Source: an uncultured Clostridia bacterium
GTDB taxonomy: Bacteria; Bacillota; Clostridia; Peptostreptococcales; Anaerovoracaceae
Direction of reading: 5' to 3'
DNA: 64,000 bases
Assembly (NCBI GenBank): GCA_938045615.1
Contig: CALIBC010000178.1
Coordinates: forward strand, 124,001 to 188,000
Part shown: piece by piece, positions 1-7,113 of the stretch
Position numbering within the stretch: position 1 is the stretch's first letter
Layout: every line of letters begins with the position of its first letter
Notes under the pieces: model-generated
Database searches by the model: none
What the model was told of the DNA's origin: nothing
The model's input: only the letters and a program-made list of their open reading frames with translations
Position numbers and translations under genes: made by a program

Positions 1-1069
1 CGTTATCGGGTAAATCCTCTTTTATATACTTTCTTAAAGAATCTCCCTTTCTTATCGTGAATTTATTCGTCCCATTCTTACCGAACTTAAAATTCTTCGG
101 TCCATGATAATTCGGATCACTCGTATCTATTGTAACGGCGACCTCATTATTCAGATTTTCCTGCCTTTTCGAGAAATCCTGGTCTTTGCCGCATTCTACG
201 GACGTCGCCCATATAAATCCATCATTCTTTATTTCAGTGTTAGCAAAAACATTTCTCTCTGAAATTCCTACAATACTATCAGCACCACCGCTGTTGGTAG
301 ACCAACCTGTCGCAGCATAAGTACTGTTGCCTTTCATCACCCTGATTTCAGGTATGCTCTCAAGTATCGATGCGCCTATTCTTGCTTTTTTCTTGATAGG
401 AATGCTTATACTAAGCTGATTGTCCGTGGGATCTATGCTTATAAAAATATCATAATCTCCACCTCTTCCAATCCTATGCCTAATCTCTCGATAAAGCTCA
501 TCAACGAAGCTACCTTTATAATAAGTGTCCTTCGTAAGATCCAAAAGTCTCTGGCTATGTCGGAAGCTGGACCAAAAACATATCTTCTCCGGACGCTGTG
601 GATAGACGAAGTTCACCAAAAAGCAACTCTTATCGTCGTACGGTATCCTCTTCCGTAAATTTTCCCCGTTAAACGGCTCATCCTTGTCGATCCCCGGGTC
701 TACATTTTTAAGCGCCTTTGGTTTTATCACCTTGCCCGCTTTGAGACTGCCTCCTACGACCGGTGCCTGCTTTGCGGCATCTTTCTTCTCTTTGCCGGCT
801 TCGCCACTAGGCTCGCCTGCCTGCTTCTTTTCCGGTTGCGGTTTGTCCGCAGCTTTGCCGGCATTCGCACCCGACTTCTTGGCTGCCTGTTTGTCGGCAG
901 CTTTGTCCACTTTCTTTTCGACCTGTTTGTCCTGCTTTTTACCGCTTTGATCTGCGGCAAAGGCACGGTCGAAAGGAATGTAGGTTGCAACGACAGCGAA
1001 AACCAGTAACATCGTTAAAAGTTTTCTCTTCATGTTCGTTGCAGTCTTTTTTCTACTGAAACCATCCAT
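1..1069 (-). CDS. InlB-type surface protein paralog, N-terminal part (runs off left edge)
   Basis: This frame is open from an ATG at 1069 to the window edge, about 356 codons without a stop, so the gene is intact here and simply cut by the window. The ATG follows AAGGAGG with an 8-base spacer, and this leader is identical to that of the gene at 1273-5322. Residues 1-40 are a Sec signal peptide (MKRKLLTMLLVFAVVATYIP then FDRAFAA) nearly identical to that of the 3103-residue paralog at 7114-16425. A Lys/Ala/Glu/Pro-rich low-complexity stretch follows (about 40-115), then a domain matching residues 130-375 of that paralog, including the TGWSTNSG and SDxxYHGPKNFKF segments. Probably an exported cell-surface protein of the same family. 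Its repeats and C-terminus are not visible. Function beyond surface display is unknown. Confidence 0.85.
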   Translation of the reverse strand, partial: MDGFSRKKTATNMKRKLLTMLLVFAVVATYIPFDRAFAADQSGKKQDKQVEKKVDKAADKQAAKKSGANAGKAADKPQPEKKQAGEPSGEAGKEKKDAAKQAPVVGGSLKAGKVIKPKALKNVDPGIDKDEPFNGENLRKRIPYDDKSCFLVNFVYPQRPEKICFWSSFRHSQRLLDLTKDTYYKGSFVDELYREIRHRIGRGGDYDIFISIDPTDNQLSISIPIKKKARIGASILESIPEIRVMKGNSTYAATGWSTNSGGADSIVGISERNVFANTEIKNDGFIWATSVECGKDQDFSKRQENLNNEVAVTIDTSDPNYHGPKNFKFGKNGTNKFTIRKGDSLRKYIKEDLPDN

Positions 1070-1272
1070 AACTGTTTCCTCCTTAAACAATAACTTTTCT
1101 TTGCAATAACTGTTGTGAGTTTAGCAATAACTTTTCTATCTACTTACCGATCCCCGCGCCCGCACGCTTTCCGGATCGCCTGCACCTCCGGGCGCACACG
1201 ACCTTGAGATCTTGCTTTAGCGTCGGCCGCCGGAGGTCTGCGAGAACCTCCGGTGCCGTTGTTTAAAAATAT
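1070..1272. other. Intergenic region with GC-rich hairpin and triple short repeat
   Basis: Between the stop of the 1349-residue gene and the start of the next paralog. An 8-bp perfect stem (1230-1237 with 1246-1253, 8-base loop) lies just past the upstream stop but has no T-run on the minus strand, so it is at best a weak terminator. The sequence AGTTATTG (minus strand) occurs three times, at 1088-1095, 1104-1111 and 1125-1132, directly before the ribosome binding site. The promoter block found upstream of the other two paralogs is absent, so this gene may be read through from the gene before it. Confidence 0.5.
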
Positions 1273-4200
1273 TTATCTTCTTGCCCCGGCTACGGCTGCG
1301 ACCTTGCCGGTATTGGCTTTATTACCTTTCTTTGCTTTCTTCTTGGGCTGTATCTTGACAAGTGCTATGTACATCTTGGAAAGATTGCCCTTGGTTCTGA
1401 AGTACACGGTCTTGGTCTTTTTGTCGTACTTTGCCTTAAGAAGTTTTCCCTTCTTTCTCAGGATCAGAGGTTTCTTGCGTTTTACTTTCTGTCCTTTGAC
1501 TTTCTTGATCTTCTTGGCGTACAGGCGCATGATGCGGAACTTGGTTTGCTTCTTTATTTTCTTGCCAGCATACGGAATCCCTATGTCGACCGCCTTCACC
1601 TTGTATTTCTTCGCCTGTTTGCCCGAGATCACCATTTTGAGCATATATATCTTTTTCTTGTAGATCTTCTTTCTTACGGCTTTCGACTTTACGACCTTCT
1701 TCTTTTTCTTGGTTATCAACTTGAAGTAGGTCTTGAGGTTGCTCTTTTTGTACAGCTTTTTGAACTGCTGCGGCATCATCTTGATAGAAACCCTCTTGAT
1801 CGTAAGCTGCATGTAGGTATATTTGTCACTGGCCATGCCCGCCTGTTGAGCCGGTGTCAGCTTTATCGTCTTCTTGCTCTTGATGATCAGAGGTCCTTTG
1901 CTTTTTCCGCTGTCGCCCAGGCCTGCGTTACCGGATTTGCCCGCATTCTGGTCGCCTTTCCAATTCGGGTCTTTCTCAAACCGGGCAACGAGCGTTATGT
2001 CAGACACGATCTCAAACTTCTCAACCGTGGATTTGGCGTATGTCTTGCCTCTTCCGTCCACCTGCCAGCCTTTGAACACGTAGCCGGCGAGTTTTGGATC
2101 CACGGGAACCTTGCGAGGTGTATCGAGCAGATATACCTGTTCCTTAACATCCGCCGCACCGCTAACCTTGTACGTAACCGTCGCCCTGCGCGCCTGCTTG
2201 TAGATTGCCACGTAGGCTTCCTTACCGACCATGTCGCCGTCCGCAGGGAATGCCTTGTTCCACATGGAGAAGACTTTGCTTCTGTCCTTGTAGGCAGGTT
2301 TGTTGTATACGATGCCGTTTTTGACATCTCCCCACTTGGCCGTCTTGTCCACATCGAAGACAAGCGGTTGCCCAACCGTTTCCTTTGCTCCGCCAAAGTA
2401 TCCGTCGCCCGTAGGGTTAAGCGTTATCCTGACCTTTCCGGCAGGGATAGTTCCCGGGTTATTCGGATTCTCGGGAATGCTTATGTTTCCGGCATTGCCT
2501 GCAAATACCGCCTTATACGTACCTGTAGATATACTGTCCTGATCTTTTGGCAGATCCTTGTCCCATTTATCGAAGACCTGGCTGCCATCCTTGTATTTCA
2601 CCTTAGGCAGGATGAGGTTTTTCACATCCGCCCACTTGAGTTTTTTCTTGATATCGAATATCAGCTTGCCGCCGAGTTTACCGCCGTTCAGGCTTCCGTC
2701 CGCAGTCGGATCAAACGTGATTCTGGCATATCCTGCGGGGATCTCTCCCGGATTTTCCATCTCGCCCGGATCATGCGATATGATGCCCGGTTTCTGCGGA
2801 TCCGCTTCCTCCGTGCCGTCGTCACTGCCCGGCTTTCCCGGATTGCTCGGGTCGCTTGGATTATTCGGCTTGTTCGGATCGCTCGGGTGCCCCGGGTCTG
2901 CCGGATTGCTTGGATCGCTACCCGGATCGTCCGGGGTTTCATTCGTCTTCTCATACGTTGCGGCTATTATAGTGCCTTCCGTAAACTTCCCCGTGCTGTT
3001 CTTATCCCATCCGGTGTGTTTCCAGCCTTTGTTCGGCTTCACAGTAGGCGTCGGCACCGTCACCTCAACCTCGGAGTTCACGTAGTACCTGGTCACATCG
3101 TCGGTGCTGCCCTTGCTTCCGTCTATGTAAAAACTTATCTCAACATACCCTTGCGGTTTATTCGTTCCCGGTTTTGCGGGGATCACATTGTCGAGTTTCT
3201 CGATGTCGGCGACAAATTCTGTGTCCGTTGTCATACTGCATTTCTCAAGTTCGGCTTTGCTGTAATGCCTACCTTCCCCGTTTATCCGCCATCCTTTGAA
3301 CTCGGTTCCCGTCCGGTGCGGATCCTGCGGAACCTTTGCCGGCGGATCCATGACATACACGCTTTCACTTCCGACAGTCTCGCCGGCGACCTTATAGCTT
3401 ATCTTAATTTTCCTCGCTTCTTTGTATGTTGCTTTGAAAGTTCTTTCCTCTACTGTTTCCCGGTTTGTCGGTATCTGCGGTTTCCACCCGTCAAAGACCT
3501 TGGTGTTGTCTTTGTATGCAGGTGTGTTCCTTGAGAGTTCATCGCCCACGTTCTTCCACTCGGTTCCTCTCTTTACGTCAAACATCAGCTTGACCCCGGG
3601 TTCATGTCCTTCAAAGTGTCCGTCCCTTCCCGGATCCATGTATATGCGTGCCGGAGGAACAGGATCCGGAGTTCCCGGATGCTGTGGATCCACCACTTTT
3701 ATGCGATCATTGTAGCTAAAGGTAGCTCTGTACGTTGCACCTGCAACATACTCATCGTCTTGCGGAAATCCGGGACTCCATCCGTCGAAGAAATATCCTT
3801 CAGTTTGGCTTGAGACAACCGGCGTAATCTTATCTCTGACGTCACCCCACTTGAGGGTCTTCTTTATGTCATAGGAAAGCTTCTTCCCGGCTTGCCCGCC
3901 GTTCAAACTTCCTCCCGGCGTAGGGTCGAATACGATTCTAATATAGCCCTTTTCCGGTTTGCCCTCGCCGGGGTCTTCCTTGATAGCCGGTTTCTCGGGC
4001 TGCGTGTCGGTCTTCGGCGGCTGCACCTGAGCCTCTCCGGGATCTTCGCTCGGATCATATCCCGCTCCGCCGTCTTTATCCGATTCATAGGTCGCCGTTA
4101 TTACGGTGTCTCTTTCAAATCTGTGCCATCTCACTTTAGGGTTCAATTCAGGATTCCAGCCCTTGAACTTCCAGCCTTTATCAGCCACTACCCCGGGCAT

Positions 4201-5322
4201 CATATCAACAAGGGGAATCACGATACCCTTTGCCAGCTGAAAACTCGTCATTCCGATGAGCTTTTCACCGTGTGTGCCCTTGTCGAAGATCACTTTTACA
4301 AAGCCCTCTTTCACGGTATCTCCCGGTTTCAGCTCGTATGCCGGATAGTTTCCGCCCATAAACACCGCTTCCATGACGGTGTCGGCATTTATCTTCAGCG
4401 ATGTAAGCGCTTCTTTTCCGTATGTTCCGTCAATGCCCTTCTTCTTCCATCCGATGAAGTTCATTGTGCTACCATGCTTATGTTCGGGATCCTGCGGTAT
4501 GTCAGCCGTAGAAAGGCTGTCGCCCCTCTTGATGTGGGCAACACCCAAGACAATGCCCTCATTGTCAAATGTTACCGCTACTTTACCGCTCTCTTTTTTA
4601 TCATAGACTGCAAGAAAGTCTGTGCTTTCACTTACCACATAATCGCTTTTGAGTGCACTCTTGGTGTAGAGTTTACTCTTGTCGTAACTGCCGTCGGCTT
4701 TTTTCTTTGCCCATCCTATGAATCTGAATCCCGGCTTGTACGGCGCCTGCGGCGCATACCCTAACCATCGATTTCTTTCCATGGTCGCAACTCCGACAGG
4801 ATATATGTTTGGCGGATCTCCCGCAAAGAACAACACTCGCCTGTAGTAGTTCATAGGACTGCTCATTGCGAAGATAACGGTATCCTCGTTGTATGCGCCT
4901 CTGACCTGCCGGGACCATCCGTAAAACTCATACCCATCATGAGGTATTGCTGTCGGCGGATCCGGCTGCACCTCCACGCCCTTCCTGACGTGAAATACCG
5001 CATTTCCGATCAATCCCTCACACTCTCCTTTTTCAAAGATCAGTTTGACATATCCCGGTGCCGGAGTCTGATCCTGATCCACGGGGACTACTACATCCTC
5101 ATCCGAACTTTCCTCACCGCCCGTGCGATTTTTGAGCGTGCCGGTCGCCCGCTTTGCCTGGGCGCCGCCCGTCTTTTTCTTGGCGGTGCGATCCGCCGCA
5201 AAACTCCTGTCAAGCGGAATATACGTTGCGATGACCACGAAAACAAGCAACAACGTCAAAAGCCGCCGCGCCGCGGTTTGTAGTTGCTTACCGCTCGTGT
5301 CGGTCTTAACAAGACTTTTCAT
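1273..5322 (-). CDS. Large InlB-B-type repeat surface protein (1349 aa) with basic C-terminal domain
   Basis: A Sec signal peptide (residues about 18-43, core LLTLLLVFVVIATYIP, cleavage near FAA) is followed by about 11 tandem modules of 70-85 residues. They begin with G-Y/F-V-x-I/V-x-F-D and end with F-x-G-W ... T-A-x-Y/F, the hallmark of InlB-B/Flg_new-like beta-grasp repeats. A Pro/Asp/Asn/Ser linker (about 790-860) separates modules 8 and 9. Residues about 1144-1349 form a Lys/Arg-rich domain shared with the 3103-residue paralog; there is no LPXTG, SLH or choline-binding motif. The start is set by AAGGAGG before ATG 5322, and a recognisable promoter lies at 5423-5450. Likely an adhesin or stalk held at the cell surface by its basic tail (inference). 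Modules 9-11 plus tail closely resemble the end of the larger paralog, indicating segmental duplication. Confidence 0.88.
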   Translation of the reverse strand: MKSLVKTDTSGKQLQTAARRLLTLLLVFVVIATYIPLDRSFAADRTAKKKTGGAQAKRATGTLKNRTGGEESSDEDVVVPVDQDQTPAPGYVKLIFEKGECEGLIGNAVFHVRKGVEVQPDPPTAIPHDGYEFYGWSRQVRGAYNEDTVIFAMSSPMNYYRRVLFFAGDPPNIYPVGVATMERNRWLGYAPQAPYKPGFRFIGWAKKKADGSYDKSKLYTKSALKSDYVVSESTDFLAVYDKKESGKVAVTFDNEGIVLGVAHIKRGDSLSTADIPQDPEHKHGSTMNFIGWKKKGIDGTYGKEALTSLKINADTVMEAVFMGGNYPAYELKPGDTVKEGFVKVIFDKGTHGEKLIGMTSFQLAKGIVIPLVDMMPGVVADKGWKFKGWNPELNPKVRWHRFERDTVITATYESDKDGGAGYDPSEDPGEAQVQPPKTDTQPEKPAIKEDPGEGKPEKGYIRIVFDPTPGGSLNGGQAGKKLSYDIKKTLKWGDVRDKITPVVSSQTEGYFFDGWSPGFPQDDEYVAGATYRATFSYNDRIKVVDPQHPGTPDPVPPARIYMDPGRDGHFEGHEPGVKLMFDVKRGTEWKNVGDELSRNTPAYKDNTKVFDGWKPQIPTNRETVEERTFKATYKEARKIKISYKVAGETVGSESVYVMDPPAKVPQDPHRTGTEFKGWRINGEGRHYSKAELEKCSMTTDTEFVADIEKLDNVIPAKPGTNKPQGYVEISFYIDGSKGSTDDVTRYYVNSEVEVTVPTPTVKPNKGWKHTGWDKNSTGKFTEGTIIAATYEKTNETPDDPGSDPSNPADPGHPSDPNKPNNPSDPSNPGKPGSDDGTEEADPQKPGIISHDPGEMENPGEIPAGYARITFDPTADGSLNGGKLGGKLIFDIKKKLKWADVKNLILPKVKYKDGSQVFDKWDKDLPKDQDSISTGTYKAVFAGNAGNISIPENPNNPGTIPAGKVRITLNPTGDGYFGGAKETVGQPLVFDVDKTAKWGDVKNGIVYNKPAYKDRSKVFSMWNKAFPADGDMVGKEAYVAIYKQARRATVTYKVSGAADVKEQVYLLDTPRKVPVDPKLAGYVFKGWQVDGRGKTYAKSTVEKFEIVSDITLVARFEKDPNWKGDQNAGKSGNAGLGDSGKSKGPLIIKSKKTIKLTPAQQAGMASDKYTYMQLTIKRVSIKMMPQQFKKLYKKSNLKTYFKLITKKKKKVVKSKAVRKKIYKKKIYMLKMVISGKQAKKYKVKAVDIGIPYAGKKIKKQTKFRIMRLYAKKIKKVKGQKVKRKKPLILRKKGKLLKAKYDKKTKTVYFRTKGNLSKMYIALVKIQPKKKAKKGNKANTGKVAAVAGARR

Positions 5323-5422
5323 AACTGTTTCCTCCTTTTATTTGAATAACACCCCTTACATTTCCATTCGCTTTTGTCCAAAGGACTATATAATTATCAT
5401 GCCCAATCAATATTTTTTCTTC

Positions 5423-5450
5423 ATTCTATCACAGTTTCTTCACCAGTAAA
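5423..5450 (-). promoter_or_regulatory. Promoter of the 1349-aa surface protein gene
   Basis: On the minus strand, -35 TTTACT (5445-5450), 16-base spacer and -10 TAGAAT (5423-5428), with TGTGA just before the -10. The leader would be about 95 bases. About 70 bases around it, roughly 5409-5480, are highly similar to 16693-16770 upstream of the 3103-residue paralog, which supports a functional shared promoter. Confidence 0.65.
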
Positions 5451-5595
5451 AGGCTAAATTGCACAAAAATTAAAAATGTACACTCTGTAGCTTTTGGCGT
5501 ATTTTTCTGTTATTTATGTTATGCCCACTTTGTGTGCTTACATAAGGTCGTCTTTGTAAATCCTAGCGGAGATTGCGAGAGGCTTTGATCGGTCA

Positions 5596-6816
5596 CTATT
5601 TTTCCATAAGCCATTCCGGTAAATAGCGCACTTGTATACCGTTGTAATTTCCGAGCGTCAAACGATCTGTTGTCAATATGGTCTTTTGATAGTGATTTTT
5701 AATGTTTGCCAACGGTCGGATCTCACGTTCAAAGGTTTCCTTGGCCGTCATATTGGCACTCACCTGAAAATAGCTGTATGCACCTTGTTTTTCGGCAACA
5801 AAATCGACCTCTGTATTTCCTACTTTCCCCACGGCAACTTTGTATCCTCGCCGCAGAAGCTCAAAATAAACCATGTTTTCAAGTGAAAACCCCAAGTCGT
5901 AATTCATCCTCGGAAGAATGTAATTTCTCAACCCCAAATCCACTATGTACATTTTTCGATTCAATTTCAAAATCTGTTTACCCACAATATCAAAGCGCTC
6001 AGCCGGATAAAAAACAAAGGACTCCGTCAATGCTCCAACGTAGTCGGCCACCGTATTCTGTGATATTTTTCTTCCGGTCGAAACCAAATAACCCGTGATT
6101 TTTCTGATCGATACAGGGCTTCCGACAGTGCCGGCAAGGTATTTTGCAATCGCCTTGAGTAGTACAATGTCTGTAATTTTGCCCCTTGAAGAACCTCTTG
6201 TTTTGCGTACCCATCTATCTTCAATGTCCTTTACAATAACCGTATTGTAGATCCCCTCCAAATAGGTTTCTACTTTTTCTCTTGTACGGTTCATTGCGGC
6301 AACATAAGGCATACCGCCATTTTGCAAGTACTCGGAAAAACCCTTTTCTCTCTCCATTCCCGTCATATCAAGAAATTCCCGAAATGAAAACGGCAGAACT
6401 TTGATTTCAACATATCTGCCTGTCAAAAGTGTTGCCAAATCCCCCGAAAGCATATACGCATTTGATCCTGTGATATATAAATCCACGCCGCTTGTTACAT
6501 ATAAACTGTCCACTACCTTTTCAAAGGAATAAACTTTCTGAATCTCATCGAGGAGAATGTAAGTTGTTTTCCCTTCTGTCAACCGCTTCTTCAGATAGCT
6601 GTGCAACTTTCTGTAATCGAGAAGTTCTTCATATTCCAACTCTTCAAAATTGATTGAAATGATCTGTTCATCCGCCACTCCATTTTCCTGTAACCATTGA
6701 CGGTACCGATTTAAAATTGTCGACTTTCCGCACCTGCGTATTCCCGTTATAATTTTGATGACCTGCTCATCTTTCCAAGTGATCAATCGGTTTAAATATT
6801 CTTCTCTCTCTATCAA
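5596..6816 (-). CDS. AAA-family ATPase with DUF4143 domain
   Basis: 406 residues. An N-terminal P-loop ATPase carries Walker A GIRRCGKST at about 25-33, Walker B YILLDEIQ near 87-94, and sensor-like YITGSNAYML near 113-122. The C-terminal DUF4143 part carries the restriction-endonuclease-like signature E-VDFVAEKQG (about 339-350). This architecture is common in bacteria and archaea, usually as a solitary gene of unproven function, with toxin-antitoxin-like or DNA-related roles suggested. The best start is TTG at 6816, seven bases after GGAGG; no in-frame ATG is nearby. It lies between two surface-protein genes on the same strand and has its own promoter with flanking direct repeats. Its presence inside the paralog array suggests it was inserted there or travels with it. 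Confidence 0.85.
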   Translation of the reverse strand: MIEREEYLNRLITWKDEQVIKIITGIRRCGKSTILNRYRQWLQENGVADEQIISINFEELEYEELLDYRKLHSYLKKRLTEGKTTYILLDEIQKVYSFEKVVDSLYVTSGVDLYITGSNAYMLSGDLATLLTGRYVEIKVLPFSFREFLDMTGMEREKGFSEYLQNGGMPYVAAMNRTREKVETYLEGIYNTVIVKDIEDRWVRKTRGSSRGKITDIVLLKAIAKYLAGTVGSPVSIRKITGYLVSTGRKISQNTVADYVGALTESFVFYPAERFDIVGKQILKLNRKMYIVDLGLRNYILPRMNYDLGFSLENMVYFELLRRGYKVAVGKVGNTEVDFVAEKQGAYSYFQVSANMTAKETFEREIRPLANIKNHYQKTILTTDRLTLGNYNGIQVRYLPEWLMEK

Positions 6817-6839
6817 AAAATCACCTCCCTGCTTTTAGT

Positions 6840-6899
6840 GTTCTCATTTTAGCACATATCTGCATTTATATCAAAAAGCGTTCTCATTTCGGAACATAT
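6840..6899 (-). promoter_or_regulatory. Promoter with paired 20-bp direct repeats upstream of the ATPase gene
   Basis: On the minus strand a -35 TTGATA (6871-6876), 17-base spacer and -10 TAAAAT (about 6848-6853) precede GGAGG and the TTG start. Two 20-base direct repeats (6840-6859 and 6880-6899, 17 of 20 positions the same, containing AAATGAGAAC on the minus strand) lie exactly 40 bases apart, one over the -10 and one upstream of the -35. Spacing of about four helical turns suits a pair of operator sites on one face of the DNA; the regulator is unknown. Confidence 0.55.
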
Positions 6900-7040
6900 T
6901 CTTTAGAGATCCTCTTGTCAACGCAGGCGGCGGAATGCTCGCGGAGTGGGTCAAGGGTTGCGGCTGACTTTCCGGGCGTATCCCGGTGAACCTTTTATCG
7001 CATGCTTGAAAAATATCCGCTTAAACCTTGAACATAAAAT

Positions 7041-7067
7041 CCGGGTGCCGGCATCGCCGGCACCCGG
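7041..7067 (-). terminator. Strong hairpin, likely terminator of the 3103-aa gene
   Basis: A perfect 12-bp GC-rich stem (7041-7052 with 7056-7067) and a 3-base loop lie 46 bases beyond the stop codon. On the minus strand the stem is followed by ATTTTATG, a short T-run, so intrinsic termination is plausible. A smaller 6-bp stem (GCACGC/GCGTGC) lies at about 7084-7097. Confidence 0.65.
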
Positions 7068-7113
7068 GGAGAAAGGAGGTAATGCACGCCTGCGTGCACT
7101 AAATGTTATTTGC

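Noticed and set aside
754..990. Short minus-strand frame inside the left-edge gene
   Set aside because: It is the wrong frame of a Lys/Ala-rich region; the true frame is open from 1069 to the edge and matches the giant paralog.
1230..1253. 8-bp hairpin as a terminator of the 1349-residue gene
   Set aside because: No T-run follows on the minus strand, so it is kept only as a note in the intergenic entry.
1546..3534. Long open plus-strand frame opposite the 1349-residue gene
   Set aside because: Antisense shadow: no ribosome site, no recognisable domain, and composition mirrors the repeat gene.
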